Shown here one piece after another: positions 13,901-28,900 of a stretch of DNA of 64,000 nt (its first letter is position 1; every line of letters starts with the position of its first letter). The DNA is from Archilochus colubris (lineage: Eukaryota > Chordata > Aves > Apodiformes > Trochilidae). The translations under genes and the position numbers were made by a program. The notes beneath the pieces were generated by a model. It did no database searches and had not been told where the DNA came from. It was given only the letters and a program-made list of their open reading frames with translations. The DNA is taken from contig CM041108.1 of the NCBI GenBank assembly GCA_023079485.1, positions 4,278,001-4,342,000 of the forward strand. Direction: 5' to 3'.

Positions 13901-16900
13901 TAAGACATATTTACTGGTCCTCCAACGTGTTGCTTGCTCAAAACATCTTTTGAAAGACAAGACTAAGTTGCTTTTCTGCTCCTCAGAATTATGCATCTAA
14001 GTCTGATTTAATGTCTCACTGGTGATTTACCTCGATCCAGACGTTGCTACAATTTGAAAGCATTATCAGATGTACAGATCTCAGCAGCACTTTCACTGAG
14101 GGATTTATATATTCCAAAAGTACTCTCAGTTTGTCTGACACACTATATAATGCAAAATTTCATTTGTTACTCCTCTGCTAAATAAGGTCAGCATCACTAC
14201 TTAGCTCCAAGAAAGGCACCTTGTTTTAATTTAAATTTTCTTTCAATTTAACTTGCATTAACCATTAACAAGTGTTTACTGGTCTACAAGTGTAACACCA
14301 CCACTTCAAACCTAAAACCTGTCTGTTCATCATAAAGAGGGATTTACCAGCAGACAATCAACCAAAAAAAAAAAAAGCACTCTCAGCCCTGTATTTCCTT
14401 CTCCCACCCAGCCATGAACCTTTGGTCAAACTCCACCCCTTCTGCATGGGATGTGCAGACAACATCCACCCTTGCAACCTCTGCAAAGCTGCTAAATATT
14501 TGCCAGCTGCAATAAAATAATTCCCAGCTACTGTGCCTTAAACTACCCAGGGGCAAAGTGCTCCCAGTAGCCTAATTTCCACAAAGAAAAATGGGATATC
14601 CACACCATTTCATAAAGGAAAGCAGTAGCACAGAGAGGACCAAGAAATGATTACCACATTGTTGCTTAACCTACTGCAAACACCAAGGGCAACAGAAACC
14701 TAAGCAATTTGATACTTAATATATTAAAAATATATAAAATTATACAAATAATTGAACTTTTCACCTTCCTTGCTTCCAGGCCTCCCAACAGAGGTTCCAT
14801 CCCAGCATTAACTCATGTTTTAAAAGTATCCACGGAAAAATTCTCCATCATACACCTGAGTTTGTTAGGATTTACAAAAAAAAGAAAATATGATCTAAAC
14901 TGAACTTTAAAGAGAATAGCAATGCTACATACTAAAGCTTTCTTACTTATTTACCTGGCCTAAGAAAAATATAAGGACTTCTGTGATACACAAACCTCTT
15001 ATTTTCCCCCTGAAATGCAGACTGCACCTATAAAACCCGTGACCCAGAATACAGTGCATGAGGAGTAAAAAAAATTTACACAAGCATTTGTGGCATGCTT
15101 TGCTCCTTCATATTTCATCTTCCCCTTCATCTAAATTACAGGATAAATCCAGAAAAGCCAACTGTAAAGGGCTGGAGCAGAACCCAGGATTAAGATTCAC
15201 AGCAACAGCAAGCCCTGCTTCTTCTACTCTAAAATGGAAGAAAAAAACAGTAGCAAAGCCATGGCACTTGTAAAATGGCTCAAGATCCTGAGAACAGCAT
15301 GTGAGTCAAACACAGTGCTATTAATAGGCCTCTGAATGTGTTTGTATCAGTATTTTACTCTTAGGTCTCTTAAAATAAATAAAAATACAAAAAGAAAAAT
15401 AAATAACAATGAAAAAATACTCACTCAGGAAACCTCCCAGCTGTTAAGAGGCAACGGCAGCAAAATCCCCAAGACAGGTGGCAGAGGTAGAGATAACCAA
15501 GCTATCAGAAATGTCAATACCACTTTTAAGTTGTTTCCCCACCCCCTGCAGCCACACCATTTCTGCTCAGGATTTCTGAGAATTACCTCTTCCTCTTAGA
15601 GCCACTTCCTGTGGCATCTCCTCACAAAGAGGAGTAACCACATTACAGCATATCCACTCAAAAATAAAAAAACCAAAAAATACTTTTACATATATGCAAA
15701 AGTCAGATTCCCCCAGCAGTGATCTCATAACCTCCAACCCTCGTATCCAGACATTAGCAGAAACTATCAAGCATTGAGATACTGCTGCAGTGTGCTTAAT
15801 TTTAGAACACTACATCAGAAAAAAGAAAAATAAAAATTATCAGTAAAAACTGTAGTCAGGAAAAAATAAACAAACCATCCCAAACATTCCAAGATGGTTT
15901 CTTGAACACCAAACAGCTACTTTAACACCAACACGCATAAAATATCAGCTTATCAGAAATCACATTCATTTAGACTGAAAAACCTGGGGAGAAGGTGCTG
16001 CTGACAGCCGGGGATGGAATTCAGCACTGAGAAATGGGAAGCAGGTAGTTCTGTCAGCATCTCCATCCAAGACATCTTTCCTAGCTCTCAAAACCTTTGT
16101 TCTTCAGCTAAGACACTGAGGCACAGATTTTTACACTGAGCACATTTAATTGGCTATTTCCACTAGATACAAAATCTCCAAATCTACAAAAGAGTAACTC
16201 AGGTTCACATAGAAGCCATCGAAAAAGGAAAAAAAATATATAAACATCTAAAGGAGAAAAAAACCCTCCCCTCCCACCCTTTTTCCAGCAGATATTACAG
16301 GAAAAATCCTCTCTCTCTGCTCTGCATTCAAGGCAGCTATTTTTCTCATCTTTCAGTATTCCTATATCACAGAAAAGGAACAAAGGCTCTCAGATATTAC
16401 CTGTTTCACAAGACCAAGTCAGCTGAACAGGGAGATCCCAAAGGCCCATTTCCAGGGGGTGTGCACTGAGACCAAATCCTCTACCAGGAGCACAAGCTAC
16501 TCCTCTTGGATGCTTTCTGCCTTTTTTTATGCTTATGAGATCCTTGACAGGCATCTGCCTGACTGTTTCACTGACCACTTGAGGGGAAGGAAGAAACTCC
16601 ACCTCTTCTCTCCCACCTCCTCCCAGCCACCATCAGCTGTGGCCCAAAGCTGCACTGCCAATGGACACATCCAGAACAGCATCCTCCTACAGAGACAGAA
16701 TGCTACAAGAGAGCTGGGATGTTAAAACTGATCCTTTCTAGCTCTCCCGAGGGACAGAACAATACTTATGTGTTGTGTCTATTTATACCCAATCCTTTAG
16801 AAATGGATGTTCTGCATGTATTTATGTATCTGCCTATAGATGGATACACACACGTCATTAAATCAGATCACTGATCAAAGAAACAGCACAGGAAGCACAT

Positions 16901-19900
16901 GAACAAAAGCTTGGCATAGTGCAGTGAGATTTATTTTTTTTTTTCCTTCAGTCCACTTTCAGCTTTTTTCCAGGGTCAAACACTATGCAATGCAATGCAT
17001 TTTATTTTCAGGCATTTGGAAAACACCCGAGCACCACGGTACCTGCAAAGCACAGAGCCTCAGAGAAACAGAGCTTCTGGGTTGGTTTAAAAGAGAGGAG
17101 GACAGGAAAGAGGATGAGGATGAAAGCCTGCCTCTTTTTGTCACCCAGAGAAAGAAACTGAGAGGTCAAAACAGGGGGGCAATGAGCTTACTGCTCTTAG
17201 AGCTTCTGTGCCTGGTCGAGCCCTCGGGAAGAAGGATTGGAGGGTGAAGGGGCTGTTTTCTTTTTCTGCCCCAATAACCTAATTCAGTTTGTGAGCACTG
17301 CTAGCAGGATAGAAATTTCTTCACGCTACACTGTCTGTTTGTGTTTGATTAATGTAAATCTTCCCAGGGCTCTAAGGGTGCCCCAGGCACTGGGATGCCT
17401 GGCTCTCCATTAACAAGCATCCAAGCTGCCACATAGAGCAGGAGGAGAGAGAAAGCAAGATGTCTATTCCATCCTTTGCCATAAAACTAAAAGGAAATCA
17501 TTTTTGGCGAGTCCCTTCACCTAATGAAACCCCATTTTTTTTCTCTGCAAATCATAGGGCCTATTAAAAAAAAAAAAAGAAACTGCAGCAAACCACTTAT
17601 TATATTAATCCCATTTTCTTTTGCAGTCCCTGAGCTCTCATGACCAAATTTTTCAGTGTGCTCACCACAACTTCTGTGCTGCCCAGTCCAAGGAGTGCTG
17701 GTACCAAATATAATGTCTAAGCCACAACTGCATCAGGGCTACAATTACACAGCAGACAGGAAGCCAAAGAAATCAGCTCCTACCCCTACATCTATCTGCT
17801 CCCTGGTTCCAAGCATGCAGTCATTTCCCAGCCAGACCTTACATTTTCCATGCTTCCATCTTTCCCAGTGGCACACATTGTCATTTTCTAAATTTCACTG
17901 GGGCACATCTTAAAGCATTTGCACAGGGGCTCATTTTCTAGGAATTTCACCAATCAGAAAAGAAAATGTCAGCTCTCAAAAAGAAAATGGTAACTGGAAG
18001 AAGGCAAAAAAACCCCCAAAGGGTAGCTAGCTGCTCAGCTACTCATCACCAGCACCCTTGCCTTTCAGAGCACTGGTGTGTGCCCTGAAGCACAGGAAAA
18101 AAGAGCATGAACAGTATATTTTTTTAAAAAAAACCTGAAATCAAAGAGCTAGAGGAAAAGTCACTGGAAATCACAGAGCAGAGCTCCATATCCAGTTTAT
18201 CCCTGCCTGAGAATCATGTGCACCAAACAGCCCCTGCTAAGGCATAAAGAGAGTGTCAAAACCCAGGTTTAAACCTGGATTATATTTTAAAATTATTTCC
18301 CAATTCTTCTCCCTAATCCTCCTGATCATTAAATGAAAGGAGATGAAACAAGGTGAGCAGAGCAATATGCTTCACTTTGCTATACTCCATTTTGCTCAAA
18401 CAGTTGTTACAGTCCCCAGCAGTTCACCCTACAATAAAACTGCAAATTACCCTACAACAGAGAAAGACAAGTTTAAGATTTGTAAGTTGCTTTACAATGC
18501 TAAGAATAAATATGTACAGCACTGGAGAGTATTATTATACCCTTGCAAAACTCCTGAGCAGAGCAGAGTGCTTATGTTTTGAAATGTGCACATCAAAGGT
18601 CTTGTTTGAAACCATTCAAGTCAGTGTACAAATGGATAAAGGCTGTGATATGCCTTATGTGTTATTTTCAATCCCCTTAAATATAAAAAAAATCTCTTAC
18701 TAAAAAAGAGCTGGAGTTAAGTAATGTGTTCACACCATGAAACAATCTTAAAAACTTCAGAAATAGATATTGCAGCCTTCTCTTCATGACAATTAATTCA
18801 AAATCACTTGGAAGAAACCAAGGATTGAAGCACAGGGAACAGAAAAGTACTTTAGGAAAACTATTAGGAGTTTTCTCCTTAAGCCCAGCATTCAGTTTGT
18901 TCATCTCTTGCTCTGCAAAACCAATACAGAAGGGACTGGTCAGGGACTGCTTCTTTCCTGAAATACTCAGTTTCTGAAAGAATATTGCTTTCTAAATCAC
19001 AAACCACCTTCTGAAGCCTGTTATATGCAGGCTCTACTGTCACAAAGGTGGCATGATTCATGACTTGAGACTTTTTCTTACATAGGATGGAAAAAAAAAA
19101 TCACATAACTGATTTTTAACAGGATTATTATCCAGTATGACCACTACACAACTACACAGACAAGTCATGTAAGACTAAAATGTTGGCTGCAGGTTTATTT
19201 TGGGTTTTTTCCTTATGCAAGCAATAAACTTATAAATAAAACCATATAGTGTCAAACTATATTTTATCACCAGCTTTTGGGAAAAAGCAACACAATGCAT
19301 TCCTTTCAAGTGCAAATCAATGCAGCTGCCAGGAAACCGTGTAAAAACAAGAAAAAGATTCAGGAATGGAAGCTTATATCTTGCTTCCTACTCTGATTTC
19401 CCAGGTTTCCTTCCCTCTGAACTCAGCCACATGACATGAGAAGAAAACAATTTGAAGGAGGTAAAAAAAAATATATCTCTGACCAAAAACAGCAAGAAAG
19501 AATTGAGTTCAACTGAGTTTTCAGAAGAAATTAGAGATAGTTAAAAATATGGCTGGGATTGTAAATACAGTAACTAAAAATCAACAGATTTCTACAGAGT
19601 TCTGGACAACAGCAGAAAGAAAACACAGAAAAAGTGATCCCAATTTCTACATCTGTAAAAAAGGAATCTCTCCTGAGAGCTTAGGGAAAAATGTTAAAAG
19701 AGTAAGCACATAACTCCTCATTTTAGAAAAGTGTAGTGAAACCTAAGACAATTAAGTTAAATTAATGCTTCTGAAATACTGCCCTACAAGTTACAAGCCT
19801 GCATATTTCAGGTGGCACTTGCCAGGATTTCAAATCTCCATCAATTTATGTCAAGAAGCAGCAGTTTTGGTCCTTCCTGCCTGCCTTAGGTTCAGCTGAT

Positions 19901-22900
19901 TACAGAATGCTTTTCTTCATGTACAAACCACACACCCTGCAAAGAACAACAACAAAAAAAAGCTCTTCTCCCTGTTCAATAACAGCATTAGCAGCTCTCA
20001 GCTGGTTGGGCTGGGATGTGGTAAATATTTATGCAGAATTCACAGACCTTTACCCCAAAAAGGAGGCAGGCATGGGAAAAGAGCAGCTTCCCAGAGCTCC
20101 ATCCAGCGGAAGCCAAGTGGTCCCCAAGGAATGGTGTCCACACCCCAGGAAAAAAAAATAAAAAATCCACAGAGCAGTAAGAGCTCCACATCTGAGCACT
20201 GCACTGCTGGCTGAGTTGCTCAAAAAAATCAAACCAAGCCAATCCTGAGGCCTTCTGATAGGCAAAAGGGTTGTAGAGTTCACTCAGAGTATCTAAATCC
20301 TCCCTAGAGCTGGAGGTTATAAGCAGGCATCAGGCTCTGCCTTTCATTTCAGGCTCAAGATGTTAATTTCTCCCATCTTTTACATAAAGCAACAAAATCC
20401 ATCCTGTACATCTTAAATAAACAGGAACTAGGAAAAAGCTACTATGCCTTTTTTCTCTCTTTTTTAAGTGTGTAAATATAAAAGTACAGACAAGAAGATA
20501 TGTAAGAAATCTGACATATTTCATCAAGAACACAGAGTCCACTAAATGACCTGCATCTTTTAGACAAATCTGAGAAACACCCAAGTGTTTTAAAAGTACA
20601 AATATAGTGGGACACTATTTAAAATGTGGATATATCCTGAGAAGTCACATAGATGTTAAAGGCACTGAAAGTATGCTACATGTTACTTTACTGAAAGTGA
20701 ATTATAGGGAATGTCTCTGAGTTTTTTTCATTAAGAGGTCAGAACTCTCATACTTATTCACAATGACACTTCTCATCAAGAGAGCTACCAACTACACCTT
20801 TTTTATTCTCCATGCCTATGCTGCCTTGTTTTCAAGTCATGGCTGTTTTATTTTTGCTTTAGATGCAGCTTTGACATTCTGTCTTTGGAGAACTGATGTT
20901 GTGCCTTCAATCCACCTCCTGACAGCATCAGACAAACCTTGCCTGACCTCCAGCTGTTATCCATATGGCTGTTCCATCACTTAGGGATGAGTCTGTCCTG
21001 GTCAGAGCACACTGAGTGGCTCAGTTCACCCTCTCTTCCTCCAAAGCAGAGATTTCATGCTTTCAGAAATGTTTATTGGTCTGAAATCTCAACGACTCAG
21101 CAGCAGCACAGGACTAAGAAATCTTTTGTTTGGCTGTTCTGGGTATGCTGCATGGAAAAGAGAAGACAATTTGATGAACAAGCGAGTTAATCTTTCATTT
21201 GAGTATCCAAAATATGTTGCACTACATCATAGGCAGGGGAAGTTAAAGATACAAAAGGTTCCTCTTAGGAATTTCTGCCAGGCAAGAGCAGAGGACTTAA
21301 GCAGAGCTTACATCAGACAAAGGAGGAATTTTATAAAACCACTGCTTCACCTCTACAAACCCTTCATTATTTCAGGTCCTTAGAAACACACCTTGAATTG
21401 CTGGAGCTTAGTTTGAAAAAGAAGAAACTGAGGTACAGAAACAGGAAATGAAAAAGCAGATCAACAGTTGCTGAAGTAGAAATCCTATCAGGATTATCTG
21501 ACCAGCACTCAGTCTGAAATCAGTACCATAGATTTTTGTTGAAGATGCTTAAGAGAAGCCTGCAGAGCAGCACCTGATTCATAGAACCACAGAAAGCTAA
21601 ACTGAATGCACATAACACAACAGATGTGCAAACTTCCAGGTTTTAGAGCATTTTGACATGAGTTAATATAATGCTTTTTAGGATTCAAGGTACCAGAGAA
21701 CCCTCCAAGAAATACTTCCAACTTTCTAAGTATATTAGTGGGGAGAGATTTAGAAAATCAAGGGACTGTGTCTGTAGCATGCTGGTCAAAAATTAAAATC
21801 TCAGATTAACATTTCAAATGACAAATTCAAATTAAAAACTGGCAGAGAAGAAACAAGAGATCAAATCAAATGTAGAACAGGCTCTAGAGAAGTGCTCCCC
21901 ATAAAATAAAATTAAAAAAGCCAGGATGATTTAGAAATGAGAGAAATTGGTAAAGGGAGCAGTATGGAAAAATAAAAAGCAGGGGGAGAGGATAAGGAAA
22001 TGTAACAGCTCTATTGCTTGAGACAACCCAATTTATTATGCACCTCACCATGTAAATCCTCTAGCTCAGCTCTGAACAAAAAAAATCACCTTCCATGCTC
22101 CAGCCAGCTGACTAAAAAGCACATTATCAGCACAAGTTAGGATTAGACCAGCAACCTACTTTGCAGAGTCAATCATTACAAGGCTGAACCACATCTGTCT
22201 GCTTTTAATGCATGGCTGCATTAACCCTAAGCAAAATGCAGTGCTTAAAAAAATAATCTTCAAAAAAAGAAAACAGAGAAGTCATTAAAACTTGAAGCAC
22301 CGTTGTTAATTGCAAGCATAGGCTGATCATAGACATTACTCAAGTCAAGAACCTGCTAAACCAAAGAAAAACATTACAGAAGGATTCACCATTTTCTACT
22401 GAGACACACAATGTGCTACCAGACCATTTCCTACAGGGAGTAATTAAGAAAGTTCTGGTACAAATATGGAAATTGATTAAAAGGCAGATGGTAAGTCTGC
22501 TAAAACTGTGAGGCAATAAAACAAAACAAACCAAACAACCCATCAGTAAAAGCAAAAAGTGAGACATCTTTTATAAAAGGCAATTCTTTCAGTCTCTTAT
22601 TGTCTGGCCTGACTTCTGGCATAGGAAAATGGGATATATGGAGCTTCATTTAAAAGGTCATACAGTTTCCTTCCTCAATCTTCTACTGTGAACAATTTTA
22701 GAAGGCACCAAACATTTCAGAACAGCCTATCTAAACAAATTTTGCTTATCCTGTCATTGAATTAAGCTCCAGTGATTCCAGTAAGCCTGCTACGAAAAAA
22801 GGGCCCCCAAACCAGCTCCATAATACAGTATTTATGCCAGTCACCAAAAATCAAACCTGAATCAATGCCAAAACAGCATACTAAGCTACAGAGAAACAAG

Positions 22901-25900
22901 TAATTATTGTCCAGCTGACAATTGGAAAGGAGATAAAAATGAGGACATAGATATTCCATTTTCTAAGACAAAACCTACTTCATTCATAGCAAACTGCTGA
23001 ACATAGTTGCTGAAATTGAGTCATAGTTCAAGGAAATAAAAACCCAAGACCAATAACATGGTTTTAGCATTCAACACCTTGTTATGGTATGCTCTAGAGC
23101 CAGAAATTTTCAACAATAAATACTGTTAGGCCTTAAAAACTTCTACCAACTGTTCACCTATGTGTATCAAGAACAGGGGGGAAGGTGCTGGGGGCTTGAC
23201 TTATTTTTTCTTAAGAATTATGCACTTTGTTCTCAATTCACCACCAAACTCACCCTACCCCAGCTTTACAGTACAATAAACCTAAAAAAAAAATAAGAAC
23301 ATGAACTGCATCCAAATGCTGACCCCATAAGCAACTGGCCTTACCACTGCTGTATTCCTCATCTATTGCCTTATCCTCCCAAATCCTGGAAGCAAGGGGA
23401 AAAAAACCAAACCAAAATAAAACCAAAGCAAAATGCAAGATAGCAATACCTGTATTCATAGCCCCAGCCTCTGAAAATGCAGAGATCCATTTCTTTACTT
23501 CATTAGAATGTCCCTGGCTCAGTGCAACAAGGAGCACACAACCAGGACATGGAGGTGACAGTGTTTCCAGACATTGCCTGTGAGCCAAATAACCAGTTTG
23601 AGTTACCACCCCTCAAATTAATTTTATTTTGGAGTCTGTCCTATTGACCAGTTCTCCCTTGCCCTCAAGCCAATCCATAATCCACAGTCTTTTCCAGGGC
23701 TCTCCATCTCCCCCTCCCCAGCAATTCTCCTGCCTAAAGCCCAGCACTGGAGCCCTGCAAGGGGTCAGGAGATGTGCAGGGAGAAAAGGAAGGGTTTAGA
23801 TCTTGTCAAAGCTTTACCACTGTCACTACAACACTGCATCTGCCTCTTCCTTGGAAATTCCAAAGCCAGAGTGTTTACATAGCTAGTTACACCAGTGTAA
23901 TTATGATGGTACATTTCCTCAAAGAGGCAGGGCCTGCTAGCTGATTCATCTGAATTTTTTAATATTTGCTCAGCAGCTGAGGACTGCTGCAGCCTCAGGA
24001 GATGCTTCCTGCTTCAGCTTCTGGAGGGGCAACAGTGCTAAACCCAGGCAAACCAAACACAGGGATGGCAGCTGCCACTCAGAAAATGTCTGCTAAAATA
24101 CCCTGAGTATTATAACTTCCATTTAAAGCAGAGCCTGCATGCACTTTACCTACAGAAATTTCCATCTATTTGCTATGGATCAGAATCCATGCTTGCAAGA
24201 AGCCACCACTCCCTCAGTGTTGTACCAAAGCATGCTCCAAATGCCAAAATACAGACCTCCCTCTCCAATTCCCACTATCCTGAATTAACTGAACATCTTC
24301 ACTCACCCTTAGCAGTTATCAACAGTCAAACAACCTCACAGGATTAAACAAAATTTTGTGTTATCACCCTAATCAACAGCTGGCTCGAAGTAACTGAGGT
24401 GACTCAAATTATCACACATGCAAGAAACTTGGAATCACAAAGCTAAAGCACTGGTCACCAGCAGAGCATCACTGCTCAAGGCACTGAATCAGCAATAGAA
24501 ATAGAATTTCTTTAAATTTGTCAGCAATTTTGCCCCAGTGAGGCAATTTCTCCCAAGGTCCTGAAACTGAATATGTGTAACCAGACCCACTGCAGCCTGG
24601 AAATCACCAGGATGCCAAGAGAAATGCTTGAATCTAAAGCAAACATCTCCAGGTGATGGAAAAGAGAGAGGAGGGGGAGAGCAGAGCCAGCTGACAAGCT
24701 TACCAGGCAAAAAAATCATTTGCTGCTGGGCATTTCTTCCTTCAGCACAAACTGAATGGGGTTGAGTGCCATTGAGAAAGAGATCCTGGGGCCACAGTGA
24801 CAGCCCAAGGATTTGTCAGTGACAAAGGGCTGCCCCACAGCTCTGTTAATTCCTCTGCCAGCTTCATGCAGCCTGACATCTCCATCCAGGGAGAACACAG
24901 CTGGAGAGGTGACAGAGACAAAGGGAAGGCTCAGGGATTCCTGCAGCCACCTTCAGGAATGGGGAGAGCTTGACCACGACTGAGAAAAGTTTCTTAAAAT
25001 CCCCCAGGAAGCTTGCTGGTTTGGGGGCAAAGCTATCCCAGCAGCTCATCACTGTATTTCAAATTTACTGCCACAGAAAACTGATCCCAGTATGACTCTG
25101 AGCTGAAGATGAAGAGATTTCACATGGGGATTTAAATTTTAAAAGCCCCTGAGCAGAACAGCCCTTGTTTGAAGTGTTCAGAGGCTTTCTGCTTGTCCTC
25201 ACAAACAATTATTTTTATTTTTTTTAACAAACAAACCCCACCTCACTATATGCATGTTCTTTTTTCCACACAGATTTTATTTACTAAAAAAAAAGGTGTG
25301 GGAAACAACCTTAAATTCCTACATACACTCTAAAAAACCTCTCGTTTTGGGGAAAATATATTCCCACTTCCCAATAAAAGCAGAGGAACCAACTTATTGT
25401 CAAGTAAACTCCAGCAGGTTTCTGAAGCCATTGCTGATCCAACAACAGATCACAGTCCATCAATATTCCAAGCAGCACTTTACAGACCTGAAGGAGCCAC
25501 TTTCTCCATATACCAGAGCAACAGATGGAACAAGATTTCCATCACATTCCCAGCTACTGTGGTGTTCCTGTAATTCCAGCAAGTAAGCACTGGGAAGCTC
25601 CTCAAGGTGAATTCCCAGGACCTTGATGGGAGAAAGCCATGATGATAAAACAAAGAAAAAATAAATAATTCTTAAAAACCCATAAATTTAAAAAGGGAGG
25701 GGGAAACAGCTTAATTATCTGCTTCTGCTTCCAGAGGGAGAGCCTCCTCCAGGAAGGAGGAGCAACTCCTCCCCTTCACCTGCAGCATTACAGTATCTCA
25801 CAACCAGGCAAGCATGTTTTACACCACCAGGTGAGTTTTTCTGGCCCAAACCAGGGAGAACACAGGGATTTCTAGGCCCAGAGAACACCCAGATGCTCCT

Positions 25901-28900
25901 TTTACAGAGGGGGAGTCAAAACCACGGGTGAACAGTTGCAGACACCAAACCCCATGGTTAATGTCTCACTGAGGAGGGCAAAACCTGATAATAAGCTCAC
26001 TAAAAGGAAAAGGAAGAGGAGGTCAAGGTTTGCTATGCAATCCATACAGCTGAAGCTGCACTGGTTACCATCCAAAGTAAACAACACTCCAGCATTTAAA
26101 GTTATCAACATTCCTACATCTTTCCACACAAAAGCATGCTTGATTTTCTCCCCCCCCACCCCTCCATGTAAGTATTACAGGGTTTCATTCTCACCACAGT
26201 TTCCATAATATGAGTGGGCTGAATATATATATACATATATATAATATATATAACTTTATACTATAAATTTTTGTAATTATATATTATATATAACTTTATA
26301 GGCATATCTTGAGTGTAAAACTTGGGGCTTCCAATGCTACTCAAAGGGCTGCATTACTTGGCAACATCACACTCACCAATTTAAGTGTTTAAGTATCAAA
26401 CCAAAGCACCTGCCATTGAAGCAACCAGACCAGATGCAGAGCAAAGATATTTCAGCCCATGCACCCATTCCCAAACCATTACAAAATCTGCTCCTTTACT
26501 GCTGAAGGTTCTACCACAACTCCAAGGTAGAGAAGAAGTCTGTGACAAAGATCCCCGCTTCCCCAGTGCCCTACAGACTTCGAGGCCTCCTTACAACAAA
26601 GCCAATCCCACAACAATTGCAAACAGCTCTCTCTGCACTCTCCCTACACCACCTTCACCAGCCCAAAGGATTGAGCTGCTGGATTTGCTGAGATCAGATC
26701 TGCACCCACATCAACCACTTCCGCTCCTCCAGCCGCAGGGACTGCGCAGGGCAAACCACAACCTGGCATTTTGGGCCTCTCAACAAACAGCAAGAACAAA
26801 TTGCCAACTGGGAAGCTGCACTTCAGCATCCTGACATCTCCCAATCACCAGCTTTTCTCCTTGACACTGAAGCGTTGCTGATAAACCATCATCTGCCCAC
26901 CCCTTTACGTTCACATCACACAAATGTGGCCCCTTCTCTCTCTTGACAGCTCCCCCTGAATGGTTTTTCCAGGTCCTGCCTACCTCAACCAGGATAGATG
27001 GCTACACAGCAGTGGCAGGAATCACTCTTTTGAAAGCAGAAACCACCTGAGAACAGCAGCTTGCTTTTGGCTGAAGTCACTAATTTGGGATGCTACATAA
27101 CCATCAATTTTCGGAAGGCAGAAAACCCTACCAGCACAGGTCAGAAAACCACAAGGTTTGCTGACTTGCAAGCACCCACTCTGAAAGCCACTCAACAGAA
27201 GAACAGGAATTGTTATCATCACAGCACAAATACTGTCGGATGGGAATTGCTGTCACTCAAAGCAGAGTAAAATTTAAAAGGCATTAGGATGACTGAAAGT
27301 GGTTTCAGCCTCCTCAAGGAATAGGTGGTACTCCCAGACACCCAACACTTATCTTCAGCCCTCTACAGAAAACTCAGCAGAGCTGTAGCCCTGGCTTGTC
27401 AGGGTTTTTTGCCTTACAGCAGCAGGTCTCAGTCCTTTACAGCTGACATGTGCCTTCAGAAGGCACTGGCAGACAGGAAACCTCTCTGCTATCTGGCAGC
27501 TGCCACCACCTCTCCCATTTCTCTCCCTCTCACTCACTTCCTATTGACTTGCTCATGTCTTACACTGCAGCTTTTTCCTATTTCCTTTCTCTCCTCACTC
27601 ATTACAGCTTCCCTCCTTCAATTCTATTCTCTTCCCCCTTTTCCAACCCTTTTCTGGTAACTTTGATCTCAGTCCCTGCTCATCAGAATATTGTTTTGCA
27701 GCTGGGCACAACAGAGGCAGTGTCTGTGCCACGGAGGAGACGCCTTGTCTGATGTGCTGCCAACAAGCTACACCAACAGCCACTATCATAACAGGCTAAA
27801 AAGACTTCCAAGCAGCCATCAGATACTTTAGGTAGGCCTGCAGGTTGAAGCTTGTATGTTTATGGGAGTGGTGGAGTCAGAATCCTGTACCTGTCTCGAA
27901 TCACTCCAGTACTTTATTACAAAGATGGGTCTTCCCCTCCATCCAGACTGGGAAATGCTTGCTCAGGTCAATTCAAGTCCCACCTAAACTTTCCAATCCC
28001 CTTCCAGCACTACAGCTCACTGAAAATGTCCACAAAAAAGTTATCTAGCTCTTCACAGATTACTGGTTCATCTTGGGAAGTCACCCAAGCTTTTGCTAAA
28101 ATGATTGCCTGGGACACCCCAAAGCAGGATTCCCAGTCTGCAAATAAATCCAGGATCTGAATTATCTTTCAGACCTCTCACATACCCCAGAAGAGCTGTT
28201 CTGCTACTCAGGGTTTCAAGTAAGAACAGCACTTGGATAAAATTACAGTTTCCAGCAATAACTCTGGAGAGCTTACCAACACAGATTTCAGGAGGTGGGG
28301 AGCAGATGCCCTTACTTTTTTTTTTATGTGTGCCAACAGAGAGCAAACAACTCCCATCAACTGGGAATTCTTCCTTTGGTTTCTAGAATCAACATTACAA
28401 CTTCTTTACAACCACCAAGAGAAGTTCACAGGGTTCAGTCCATCTTTTACAGAGTTCTGTGCTCTGATCATTAAAAGTTAAGTTTTTCTGACCCCTTAAA
28501 TGAAGTAAGACCCCAGTGCCACTCCCAGGACAGCACACCCTGCCAGCAGGACATCTGAGAGCATCCCAGTAACTAAGATGAGAATGATCCAGAGGGATCA
28601 CAACCACATTATTTCAAGTCCAGGAACTCACGTGCTCTGCCTTAGGACCTTTTCCACCTCCTGTATTCAGCCCCAGGAAGGACAACATTCATTTGCTTTT
28701 CCATTACCAGAGCAATTTAATGAAGCACCTTCCCCACTGACATCAGAGAGCCCAGAAGTTTCAGTGTTGTCAAAACAAAGCTTAAAATAGCCACAAAGAT
28801 AATATTTAAGAGTTTGCCAACAAATGCAAACGTTTCTTATTTACCATCAGGCTTCCCTAAATGGTCTATCTGTGCAAGAAAAGGTTCCTGCCCATTGGTC